Shown here: positions 1 through 7,402 of the stretch, piece after piece
Position numbering within the stretch: position 1 is the first letter of the stretch
Layout: each line of letters begins with the position of its first letter
Source: Bacteroidales bacterium
Lineage (GTDB): Bacteria > Bacteroidota > Bacteroidia > Bacteroidales > UBA3824
Assembly: GCA_016286055.1 (NCBI GenBank)
Contig: JAEERW010000015.1
Coordinates: forward strand, 20,273-84,272
Length of the DNA stretch: 64,000 nt
Direction of reading: 5' to 3'
The notes under the pieces: generated by a model
The model's input: only the letters and a program-made list of their open reading frames with translations
Database searches by the model: none
What the model was told of the DNA's origin: nothing
Translations under genes and position numbers: made by a program

Positions 1-2444
1 GCTCCGAGGTTCTTTTCAAATGCAGCGCGGAGGTTTTCCATAATTTTGTCGATCTGCTTGTCGGTGAATGTAGCCTCAGGGTTTTGGAATGTGAACGACA
101 CTGCGTAACTCTTTTTGCCTGCGCCGAGTTTCTCATTCTGATAAACGTCGAATATCGAAACCTCTTTAAGATACTGTTTTTCAGTTTTTTGTGCAAGACG
201 CTTGATCTCCTCAAAACGTACTTTGGTATCCAAAAGCAATGCAAAATCGCGTTTTACTTCGGGATATTTGCTTACAGGTTTGTATTTAATCTCTTTTGGT
301 ATGAATTTCAATACGTTAGCCCAATTTATCTCGGCGTAAAATACTTCTTTATCGATGTCGAACTGTTTGCGGAGTTTGTAACTTACACTACCAAAATCGG
401 CTATTAACTCTTTGCCCATCAAATATTTAAGTCCGTAAGCAAATACATCGGTCTTGTCGGTTTCTTCGGTGCGGAAACTATCAATGTTGTAGCCAAGACT
501 CTCTAAGATGTTGTTAACGTACGATTTAAGGTAATAGAATGTGGATTTTTGCTCTTTGGCAGCCCAGTTTGCTGTTTGAACATTGCCGCTGAGCACGAGC
601 ATAATGTGAGTTTCGTCGTAATAGTTGGCGAGATTTGCCTTGTTGTCGCTCTTTTTCAAGCCCTTAGTCCAAACATTGCCAAATTCGTAAAGGCGGATGT
701 CCTCGTTTTTCTGATTGAGGTTGAATGCCACAGATTCCAACGCGCCAAAGAGTAAGGTCTGACGCATACAGTTCATTGCGGTGCTTAACGGATTTAGCAC
801 AAGTACAAGATTTTCAGGCTTGTACGATGTCATATCCTTGTAATAATCGCTCTGACTGAGGCTGTTACACATTGCCTCGCAAAAACCGTTGGCACTGAGG
901 TAATCCGACACCTTATTAGTAAGTTTGGTTTTATCGGGACGCGGCATATACGAGAGCACCGAGTGAACCTCAGTAGGAATCTCCACATTATCATAACCAT
1001 AGATACGGAGAATCTCTTCGGCAACGTCGCAATTTTGTGTAACGTCAACGCGGTAAGTAGGTGCTGCAACCAACAGATAATCAGCATTTTGTTCCAAAAT
1101 ATCAAAGTCGAGACTTTTTAATATTTCCACAGCCTGATTTTGAGGAATTACCTTGCCCACAATGCGGTTGAGGTAAGCAAATTCTAACTTAATTTGCTTT
1201 TTCTCAACGGGTTGAGGATAAATATCAACCACATCGCTCGAAATTTCGCCACCAGCAACTTCTTTAATCAGCATAGCGGCACGTTTAAGCACGTAAACCG
1301 TTTGCGAAGGGTCGCAACCACGCTCAAAGTGGAATGCTGCGTCGGTATGAAGATTGTGTCTTTTGGCTGATTTTCTTACACTTACAGGTGAGAAACAAGC
1401 ACTTTCGAGAAATACGTTTTTGGTATTTTCAGAAATTCCCGAATCCAAACCGCCAAACACACCTGCAATACACATCGGTTTTTCGGCATCGCAAATCATT
1501 AAGTCTTCGGCACTTAACTTGCGGGTTTGACCATCGAGAGTAACAAACTCAGTGCCTTCGGGCATAGTTTTTACCACTACCTTGCCACCAGCAATCTTGT
1601 CGGCATCGAACGAGTGGAGCGGTTGACCAATTTCAAAAAGAATATAATTGGTAACGTCTACCACATTGTTGATGCTGCGGATGCCGATTGATTCAAGGTC
1701 GCGTTTTAGCCAAGCGGGTGATTCTTTGATAGTTATGCCACTGATGGTGATGCCGCTGTATCGGATGCAACGGTCTTGCGAAACCACCTCAACAGGAATA
1801 TAGCGGTTTTTGTTGTCAATCTTAAATCCCGACACGTCAGGCAATTGCAGTTTTACATCCTGACCTTGGTTCTTTAAATATGCGTAAATATCACGAGCAC
1901 AACCGATATGACTTGCACCGTCAACGCGGTTGGGAGTGATGCCGATACCTAAAACGGTGTCGCTCTGTACGTTGTATATTTCTGCTGCGGGAGTTCCCAC
2001 CTTGGTGTCGGTGGGAAGAACGATAATTCCATCGTGACTTTTTCCCACGCCAATTTCGTCTTCGGCGCAAATCATACCTTCGGAAACCACGCCGCGGAGT
2101 TTGCTCTTTTTGATTGTAAACGACTTGTCGCCATCGTAAAGCACTGTGCCTATTGTGGCAACTATAACTTTCTGTCCGGCAGCCACATTGGGAGCACCGC
2201 AAACAACGTTTAACAATTCAGGACCGCCTACATCAACGGTGGTTACGTGCATGTGGTCGCTATCGGGGTGAGGAACGCAAGTTTTAACTTCGCCAACTAC
2301 CAAGCCTTTCAATCCGCCTTTGATAGATTCCGAGGTTTCTGCGCCTTCAACCTCCAAACCTGTGCTGGTGAGTATCTTAGATACCGAGTCTGCATCAAGG
2401 TTGCAATTTATGTATTTTTTCAACCAAGAGTATGAAATGTTCAT
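1..2444 (-). CDS. pheT: Phenylalanine--tRNA ligase beta subunit (3' end cut by window edge)
   Basis: Charges tRNA-Phe as the beta chain of the cytosolic alpha2-beta2 enzyme. The frame is open from the ATG at 2442-2444 (MNISYSWLKKYIN) to the window edge, about 814 codons, so only the last few residues can be missing (family length about 820). Seen in order: the N-terminal EMAP/tRNA-binding fold with VCGAPNVAAGQKV, the B3/B4 editing region (GIRSINNVVDVTNYILFE), the B5 region (YNRIVGK-like helix), and the C-terminal ferredoxin-like anticodon-binding domain starting VSKYPEVKRDFALLLD. A minus-strand -7 box TAATTTTG (2488-2495) lies upstream. Nothing unusual in the sequence. Confidence 0.96.
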   Translation of the reverse strand, partial: MNISYSWLKKYINCNLDADSVSKILTSTGLEVEGAETSESIKGGLKGLVVGEVKTCVPHPDSDHMHVTTVDVGGPELLNVVCGAPNVAAGQKVIVATIGTVLYDGDKSFTIKKSKLRGVVSEGMICAEDEIGVGKSHDGIIVLPTDTKVGTPAAEIYNVQSDTVLGIGITPNRVDGASHIGCARDIYAYLKNQGQDVKLQLPDVSGFKIDNKNRYIPVEVVSQDRCIRYSGITISGITIKESPAWLKRDLESIGIRSINNVVDVTNYILFEIGQPLHSFDADKIAGGKVVVKTMPEGTEFVTLDGQTRKLSAEDLMICDAEKPMCIAGVFGGLDSGISENTKNVFLESACFSPVSVRKSAKRHNLHTDAAFHFERGCDPSQTVYVLKRAAMLIKEVAGGEISSDVVDIYPQPVEKKQIKLEFAYLNRIVGKVIPQNQAVEILKSLDFDILEQNADYLLVAAPTYRVDVTQNCDVAEEILRIYGYDNVEIPTEVHSVLSYMPRPDKTKLTNKVSDYLSANGFCEAMCNSLSQSDYYKDMTSYKPENLVLVLNPLSTAMNCMRQTLLFGALESVAFNLNQKNEDIRLYEFGNVWTKGLKKSDNKANLANYYDETHIMLVLSGNVQTANWAAKEQKSTFYYLKSYVNNILESLGYNIDSFRTEETDKTDVFAYGLKYLMGKELIADFGSVSYKLRKQFDIDKEVFYAEINWANVLKFIPKEIKYKPVSKYPEVKRDFALLLDTKVRFEEIKRLAQKTEKQYLKEVSIFDVYQNEKLGAGKKSYAVSFTFQNPEATFTDKQIDKIMENLRAAFEKNLG

Positions 2445-2708
2445 TTCTTTGTGTTTTAATATTTAATTCTGTGTTTATTACGGAAGGCAAAATTAAAAAA
2501 CTTTTCTATATATATAAAGGTGTACCCGATGACAAAACGTTTTTTTAACATAAAAAAAATATTTTACGTAAAACACTGAATTTTGAAAAAAATAACATCT
2601 ATCTAATAATCAATAGATTAGCCAAAACAACAAAAATTAAAAAAAAAATACGCCAAACAAAAAAATGCTTATATTTGCAATAGAATATTACAGAGAAAAA
2701 ATTTTTAT
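2445..2708. promoter_or_regulatory. Divergent pheT/nadE promoter region
   Basis: This 264-nt AT-rich gap separates two divergent genes. On the minus strand TAATTTTG (2488-2495) fits the Bacteroidota -7 consensus TAnnTTTG for pheT. On the plus strand TATATTTG (2670-2677) fits the same consensus for nadE, about 32 nt before its ATG. Neither has a clean TTTG -33 element at the usual distance. No ORF or strong hairpin was seen. Confidence 0.6.
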
Positions 2709-4550
2709 ATGAAGATACTGTACGCACAAACCGAAATTTTATCGGGCAAACCTGCTCAGAACTTTGCCCGTTGCGCTGAAATTGTTGCCAAGGCTAAGGC
2801 TCAATCTGCCGACCTTTTGATTTTTCCCGAACTTGTGATTTCGGGCAAACTTTTAGGCGACATCCTCGACGAAGACGACTTTATATCTGATTGCGAATAT
2901 TACAACGCAAAACTTGCCGCCCTCAGCGACCAAAAACTTTCGATAGTGTTCGGAACAATAGCGTTTTACGAAACCGTTTTTGGCAAAAGTTTTATTTTGC
3001 CCACAGGTCGCCGAGCCAAACTCAACGTGGCTTGCATTGCCCAAAACGGACGCACAAACTACCGTATCAAAACTTCGCTCTCTTACGACGAATGTCGGCA
3101 TTTTGCCGCACCCGTACAGTATGCAGGTGTAACCACCGAACCAATTGAAATTCACAATATTAACTTTGCCATCAATCTTGGAAACGAAATATTGAAATTG
3201 CGTCACGAAGTAAGTCCCGCTGCCGAAATAATTGTAAATATCTCATCCACACCGTTTTATAATGGCAAAAAAGATGAAATTTACCAACGTATCGAAACCA
3301 AGGCTTGTGTATACGCAATGCCGTTGATTTACTGCGGCGGAATTGGCGTGGCTAATACTGGTAAAAATGTTTATGTTTTAGACGGAATATCAGCAGTTTA
3401 CGACCAACAAGGAAACGTTATCCGCCAGTCGCCCGCTTTTGAAGAAGATTTGGTGGCTATCAACTACGAAAACGGTCAGATAAAAGGCGAAGAAACTGAA
3501 AACCAACCAATTACCGAACCGCAAACTGAAATGGCACAACTTCACGCCGCGCTCATTTACGGTATACGTAAATTCCTGAGTCAATGCGGTTTACAGCACG
3601 TGGTGATAGGAGCGAGCGGAGGCGTTGACTCCACTCTTGCAGCCGCCCTCTATGCCGAAGCAATTGGACCAAAAAATCTTCTTTTGGTAAATATGCCTAC
3701 CAAGTTTAATTCGCAGACTACCATACAGATAGCAGAAAATTTAGCCAAAAATATCGGTTGTTGGTACACCTCTGTACCAATTGGCGAAAGCGTGGAACTA
3801 TCTAAACGTCAAATAGATGGTTTAAAACCCAAAAATGCGGCAGGGGAGGAGATTGAGTTGAAACTCTCATCGTTTAACATCGAAAACGTTCAAGCCCGCG
3901 ACCGTGGTAGCCGTGTGCTCGCTGCCATTGCAAGTGCTTGGAACGGTGTTTTCACCAACAACGGCAACAAAACCGAATGTACAGTTGGTTACGCCACTCT
4001 CTACGGCGATGTTTCGGGATTTTTTGGCGCAATTGGCGACCTTTGGAAACACCAAGTTTACGACCTTTGCCGCTATATCAACGAAAAATCCGACCACGGT
4101 GAAATTGTTCCTCAAAAGGTTTTGGAAATTGTTCCATCTGCCGAACTCAGCGACAATCAAAACGTTGACCAAGATAAAGGCGACCCCATTATCTATCCCT
4201 ATCACGACCGTTTGTTTGCCGCATGGCGCGAACGCAATACGCCGCTTGCACTTCACACCGCCCTCAAACTATATTCTGAGGGCAAACTTGCTGCCGAACT
4301 CAATGGTAACAAGCCATCGCCGCTCACCGAGGAATTTATCAAAGAGAAATTCCCAACAGCAAAAGACTTTTGCGACGATCTTGAAAATTGGTACAAAAAA
4401 TACAAAGGACTATCGGTTGCCAAACGCATCCAAGCGCCGCCGATATTGCGCGTTACACACAATCCTTACGGTTCGGAATATCGCGAACCCGCTGTGGGAG
4501 CGTATTTTACAAAAGCATATTTGGATCTTAAAGCCGAAGTGGCAGGATAA
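2709..4550 (+). CDS. nadE: NAD+ synthetase with a glutaminase domain that lacks the catalytic cysteine
   Basis: Makes NAD+ from nicotinic acid adenine dinucleotide, ATP and an amide donor; last step of NAD synthesis. The 613 residues contain an N-terminal nitrilase-type glutaminase domain (about 1-265) and a C-terminal ATP-pyrophosphatase domain with the P-loop SGGVDST at 303-309. In the glutaminase triad Glu41 (FPEL) and Lys121 (RIKTSL) are present. The nucleophile segment, normally xxCED, reads INLGNEI at 155-161, so Gly158 stands where Cys is expected. Known: that Cys is essential for glutamine hydrolysis in the family. Inferred: the enzyme probably uses free ammonia or another ammonia source. 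The reading frame is otherwise intact and full length. It ends one base before the stop of the convergent PAS gene. Confidence 0.93.
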   Translation: MKILYAQTEILSGKPAQNFARCAEIVAKAKAQSADLLIFPELVISGKLLGDILDEDDFISDCEYYNAKLAALSDQKLSIVFGTIAFYETVFGKSFILPTGRRAKLNVACIAQNGRTNYRIKTSLSYDECRHFAAPVQYAGVTTEPIEIHNINFAINLGNEILKLRHEVSPAAEIIVNISSTPFYNGKKDEIYQRIETKACVYAMPLIYCGGIGVANTGKNVYVLDGISAVYDQQGNVIRQSPAFEEDLVAINYENGQIKGEETENQPITEPQTEMAQLHAALIYGIRKFLSQCGLQHVVIGASGGVDSTLAAALYAEAIGPKNLLLVNMPTKFNSQTTIQIAENLAKNIGCWYTSVPIGESVELSKRQIDGLKPKNAAGEEIELKLSSFNIENVQARDRGSRVLAAIASAWNGVFTNNGNKTECTVGYATLYGDVSGFFGAIGDLWKHQVYDLCRYINEKSDHGEIVPQKVLEIVPSAELSDNQNVDQDKGDPIIYPYHDRLFAAWRERNTPLALHTALKLYSEGKLAAELNGNKPSPLTEEFIKEKFPTAKDFCDDLENWYKKYKGLSVAKRIQAPPILRVTHNPYGSEYREPAVGAYFTKAYLDLKAEVAG

Positions 4551-5174
4551 TTACACTGCGATGTTCTCCATCACCGCGTAATTTTTGGTACCGTTAGAAT
4601 CTTTGATGGGCACTATGGTACGTTTAAAACCGAAAACCTTACCGTAAGTGTCCTTGATTCTCACGTGAAAAGTTGACGGCACAGTGGCATCTCCAACGGT
4701 TTTGCGGTCAAATTCAGCATCAGTGCCCGAAAAAATATCGAAAGTGCCCGATTTTTTGCCATAGAAAGTAGAAAAAGCCTCGTTGCACCACGAAATATTG
4801 CCCTCAGTATCCACCAAGCAGCACGGAAATTGAGCAGCATTGAGCACATAACCAAACATATCGCTCTGATATTTGGTACGTTGAAGTTCTTGGTTTTGCA
4901 GTACAACAATTTTGGAGTATTGCTTATTTTTAAGATTTTGCAGATAGCACACCGCCACGGCAATGATTATCAGCACCACGAGCGACACTATATATATAAT
5001 GTTTAAACTCTGTTCGTTCTCCAACGCCGAAAGAGCCGATTGATTGTTGACAAACTCTTCGGTTGGGAAAAACTGAACGTTGCGTACCGAATCGCCGTAG
5101 TAGGGTAGGGTATCAGCCAAAGTGGTTGACACAAAGGCAATTGATGCTATAATTGAAGAAAATATTCGTTTCAT
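4551..5174 (-). CDS. Membrane-anchored PAS-domain protein without output domain
   Basis: 207 residues. Seen: a signal-peptide-like N-terminus (1-20), a periplasmic stretch, one transmembrane helix (about 58-79), a short amphipathic linker (80-105) and a PAS fold from about 108 to 204 (VLNAAQFPCCLVDTEGNISW, then FGFKRTIVPI). It has no histidine kinase, GGDEF or HTH part. It could be a stand-alone sensor, the sensor half of a decayed histidine kinase, or a partner of an unlinked kinase. A -7 box TATATTTG on the minus strand lies at 5189-5196, just before the ATG, and overlaps an upstream terminator. The gene abuts nadE tail to tail with no spacer. The product's signal is unknown. Confidence 0.7.
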   Translation of the reverse strand: MKRIFSSIIASIAFVSTTLADTLPYYGDSVRNVQFFPTEEFVNNQSALSALENEQSLNIIYIVSLVVLIIIAVAVCYLQNLKNKQYSKIVVLQNQELQRTKYQSDMFGYVLNAAQFPCCLVDTEGNISWCNEAFSTFYGKKSGTFDIFSGTDAEFDRKTVGDATVPSTFHVRIKDTYGKVFGFKRTIVPIKDSNGTKNYAVMENIAV

Positions 5175-5195
5175 TTGCTATTTTTTTGCAAATAT

Positions 5196-5224
5196 ATAAA
5201 AAAAGCCGGAATAAATCCGGCAAA
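5196..5224 (-). terminator. Intrinsic terminator of the disrupted small ORF
   Basis: Six-base-pair stem GCCGGA/TCCGGC (5205-5210 with 5216-5221), five-base loop; read on the minus strand it is followed by seven U residues. It ends leftward transcription just before the PAS gene and follows the frameshifted small ORF at 5245-5342. Confidence 0.75.
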
Positions 5225-5244
5225 AAAAATATAAGTTTGATGAG

Positions 5245-5342
5245 TTATGCAAAAAGTTCGGTGTTAAAACCTTTGGTTGCTATTATATCTGTGAGTGTTA
5301 CATTAGCATATACGCCGCAATCAAAAAAATGGTCTTATTCAT
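5245..5342 (-). pseudogene. Frameshifted small ORF (about 32 residues)
   Basis: On the minus strand ATG (5340-5342) opens MNKTIF and then meets a run of seven T. In the present frame it stops soon after. If the run had eight T, one continuous frame would read MNKTIFFDCGVYANVTLTDI and on to a stop at 5245-5247, directly before the terminator at 5196-5224. The terminator and the coding-like second half argue for a small gene or the tail of one, broken by one base or controlled by slippage. The product is not recognised. It could also be chance. Confidence 0.3.
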
Positions 5343-5391
5343 TATGTTCATTTTTATGAATGAAAAAAAAATTAAAAAAACTCACAGAAAA

Positions 5392-5423
5392 TTTGCACTT
5401 TAAAAAATAAACCTCTACTTTTG
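5392..5423 (+). promoter_or_regulatory. Promoter of the rpsF-rpsR-rplI operon
   Basis: TTTG (5392-5395), 20-nt spacer, TACTTTTG (5416-5423): a full match to the Bacteroidota sigma-ABfr pattern TTTG-N20-TAnnTTTG. It lies about 41 nt upstream of the rpsF start. No clear S6:S18-binding leader hairpin was seen between it and the ATG. Confidence 0.8.
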
Positions 5424-5464
5424 CACCCGAAAAATTTTTAAACAACAATAATTAATTAACATTT

Positions 5465-5869
5465 ATGCAAAAACAGTACGAAGCCGTTTTCATTATGACT
5501 CCCGTTTTGTCTGACCAACAGATGAAGGAAACGGTTGACAAATTCAAAGCAATCCTCACAAACGGTGGTGCAGAGATTGTACACGAAGAAAATTGGGGCT
5601 TGAAAAAATTGGCCTACCCGGTACAGCACAAGAGCACCGGTTTTTACCAACTTCTCCAATTCCAAGCAGATCCTGCTCTTATCGAAAAGTTTGACGTAGA
5701 ACTCAAACGCGACGAGCGAGTAATCCGTTGGCTTACCACAGCCCTCGACAAACACGCTGTTGAATACGCAGCAAAACGCGCTCAAAAACGCTCGGGACAG
5801 GCAACAGAACAGGCTGCCGCACCCGCACAGGAAACCCAAAGTGAAACCACAGAAAACAAGGAGGAATAA
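5465..5869 (+). CDS. rpsF: 30S ribosomal protein S6
   Basis: Binds 16S rRNA with S18 in the platform of the small subunit. The 134 residues start [20 protein letters not shown] and carry the S6 ferredoxin-like fold, with [19 protein letters not shown] and a DERVIRWL segment. After about residue 105 comes a low-complexity tail rich in Ala, Gln and Glu, as in many Bacteroidota S6 proteins. First gene of the rpsF-rpsR-rplI operon, two nucleotides before rpsR. Confidence 0.97.
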   Translation: MQKQYEAVFIMTPVLSDQQMKETVDKFKAILTNGGAEIVHEENWGLKKLAYPVQHKSTGFYQLLQFQADPALIEKFDVELKRDERVIRWLTTALDKHAVEYAAKRAQKRSGQATEQAAAPAQETQSETTENKEE

Positions 5870-5871
5870 TT

Positions 5872-6141
5872 ATGGCAACAGATCAAGGCGAAATCAGATA
5901 CCTCACCCCACCGTCGGTAGAAATCCGCAAGAAAAAATACTGCCGCTTTAAAAAGAACGGTATCAAATACATCGATTACAAAGACCCCGAGTTCTTGAAA
6001 AAATTCCTTAACGAGCAGGGCAAAATTCTTCCCCGCCGTATCACAGGAACTTCGCTGAAATTCCAGCGCAAACTTTCGGTAGCAATCAAACGTGCTCGTC
6101 ACCTCGCTTTGCTGCCCTACGTAACCGATTTGTTGAAATAA
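5872..6141 (+). CDS. rpsR: 30S ribosomal protein S18
   Basis: Small-subunit protein that heterodimerises with S6. 89 residues with the family features: basic segment [20 protein letters not shown], then [15 protein letters not shown] and [14 protein letters not shown] at the C-terminus. Starts two bases after rpsF, which implies co-translation, and precedes rplI by 18 nt. Confidence 0.97.
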   Translation: MATDQGEIRYLTPPSVEIRKKKYCRFKKNGIKYIDYKDPEFLKKFLNEQGKILPRRITGTSLKFQRKLSVAIKRARHLALLPYVTDLLK

Positions 6142-6159
6142 TAAAAACCGATTAGAACA

Positions 6160-6609
6160 ATGGAAGTAATATTGAAAAAGGACTACGCTAAACTCGGGTC
6201 CAAAGACGATATAGTTAAGGTTAAAGACGGATTTGGAAACAATTTCCTTATCCCTCAGGGCATTGCCACTGTTGCCACCGAATCGGCTAAGAAAATTCTT
6301 GCCGAAAACAAGAAACAGCAGGCTCACAAAGAAGAAAAACTCCGCAACGAGGCTACTGCCAAAGTTGCTGAAATCGAAGCAAAAGAGATCAAAATCGGCG
6401 CTAAAACTTCTACCACCGGCAAAATCTTCGGCTCGGTTAACACCATCCAGATTGCCGAGGCTCTTGCTAAAAAAGGTATCGAAGTTGACCGCAAATCGAT
6501 CACTATCGCCGACGAAGCCAATATCAAAGAGGTGGGCAAATACAAAGCCACCATTAAACTCTACAAAGATATTAAGGCTAATATCGAATTCGAAGTTGTA
6601 TCGGAGTAA
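6160..6609 (+). CDS. rplI: 50S ribosomal protein L9
   Basis: Large-subunit protein near the L1 stalk base. 149 residues: N-terminal domain MEVILKKDYAKLGSKDDIVK with FLIPQGIA, the long connecting helix (about 45-75) and a C-terminal domain with GKIFGSVNTIQIAEAL. Normal length and order. Last gene of the operon, followed by an intrinsic terminator. Confidence 0.97.
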   Translation: MEVILKKDYAKLGSKDDIVKVKDGFGNNFLIPQGIATVATESAKKILAENKKQQAHKEEKLRNEATAKVAEIEAKEIKIGAKTSTTGKIFGSVNTIQIAEALAKKGIEVDRKSITIADEANIKEVGKYKATIKLYKDIKANIEFEVVSE

Positions 6610-6632
6610 TTAACACTGACACAACAAAAAAT

Positions 6633-6677
6633 AAAAACGGAGCGACCCACCCAACAAGGTTTCGCTCCGTTTTTTTT
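6633..6677 (+). terminator. Intrinsic terminator of the ribosomal operon
   Basis: A 12-base-pair stem AAAACGGAGCGA (6634-6645) with TCGCTCCGTTTT (6662-6673), 16-nt loop, followed by more U residues. Strong rho-independent terminator. The next gene begins only six bases later. Confidence 0.92.
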
Positions 6678-6682
6678 CAATA

Positions 6683-7060
6683 ATGGAATCCAAAGTACAT
6701 CATCCATATATCAAAGTAGGTAGAATCAAATCTACTATCGCGCAAGATGCACACATCAAATGCGCCGATATTTACATATCTGAAAACCAAATCAAACATA
6801 TTTCTGCTCGACACCATACCGAATTGCTCCAATTGGGATTGACTGTGGAACAATACATCAAATATATCATTGACAATTATAATCAAATACGCAAAGGCAC
6901 AGGAGAATCCATATTACTTGTGGTATTTAACAACAGCAACAACAAACACGATTCGGCAGCAATGGCTTTAAATTATTGTATCGAAAAAGAATTTTGGGAG
7001 ATAAAAACTGCGCAGCCAAGAAAAACTGACGACATATTAAAAAGAAAAAAAATATGGTAG
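6683..7060 (+). CDS. Small BECR-nuclease-like (PBECR-type) protein
   Basis: 125 residues, no signal peptide or membrane helix. The core IYISENQIKHISARHHTELL followed by a helix (LTVEQYIKYIIDNYNQI) and a strand pair (ESILLVVFNN) recalls phage-borne Barnase-EndoU-ColicinE5/D-RelE (PBECR) domains, in which a His near an SE-x-QxKHI motif is typical. The family link is by eye only. The KTAQPRKTDDIL tail is basic. The ATG at 6683 lies directly behind the rplI terminator, so its promoter must overlap that hairpin or transcription must leak through. Its 3' end overlaps a candidate antisense RNA (7045-7158). If the reading is right it could be a ribonuclease, possibly a toxin; no protein antitoxin gene is adjacent. 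Confidence 0.5.
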   Translation: MESKVHHPYIKVGRIKSTIAQDAHIKCADIYISENQIKHISARHHTELLQLGLTVEQYIKYIIDNYNQIRKGTGESILLVVFNNSNNKHDSAAMALNYCIEKEFWEIKTAQPRKTDDILKRKKIW

Positions 7061-7158
7061 CCTTACACAAGGGCTAAAAACTGCCTTGCCGGTTTTGTCT
7101 TAGGTACAATCAGTCTGTAACGCAAGGGGACTGAAAGTCAGTGTTTAACCCATATTTT
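7045..7158 (-). ncRNA. Candidate structured small RNA overlapping the 3' end of the BECR-like gene
   Basis: Seen on the minus strand: a consensus promoter (7165-7196) places transcription start near 7158, exactly where a 9-base-pair closing stem begins: AAAATATGG (7049-7057 on the plus strand) with CCATATTTT (7150-7158). A run of eight U (7052-7045) follows the stem. Enclosed are a CCTT/AAGG hairpin (7061-7072), a long-range CCTTGC/GCAAGG pairing (7084-7089 with 7122-7127) and an ACTGA/TCAGT hairpin (7130-7142). Length about 114 nt. It overlaps the last 16 bases of the BECR-like CDS in antisense. The pairings are nearly symmetric, so structure alone does not fix the strand. It could alternatively be a structured 3' UTR of the plus-strand gene. 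Confidence 0.5.
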
Positions 7159-7164
7159 ATACTG

Positions 7165-7196
7165 CAAATATATTACATATAACGCAAACTGACAAA
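7165..7196 (-). promoter_or_regulatory. Leftward promoter for the candidate small RNA
   Basis: On the minus strand TTTG (7193-7196), 20-nt spacer, TATATTTG (7165-7172): full consensus match. No minus-strand protein ORF lies downstream of it. The rest of the 342-nt gap (7197-7402) is AT-rich leader DNA of the next gene, in which I see no other element. Confidence 0.65.
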
Positions 7197-7402
7197 TAAA
7201 AGACAACTTTTTTTGTTAAAAAATAAAACAATAAACCATTTTTTTTAACCGACATCTTCTGCTATTACCACATTTTTTTTCTTACAAAAAATTCCCAAAA
7301 AAAATTGACATTTTCAAAAAAACACCATATATTTACAAAACATTTTAAAGCATAAAAATGGTAAAATAACTCATTCGTAACATATTAACTTTTAAAACAA
7401 TT

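Noticed and set aside
3904..4581. 225-residue open frame on the plus strand inside nadE
   Set aside because: Shifted-frame shadow of nadE: biased composition, no start context and the nadE frame is clearly coding.
5424..5464. S6:S18 autoregulatory leader
   Set aside because: The 41-nt leader is A/T-rich and shows no hairpin with the CCG bulge expected of that motif.
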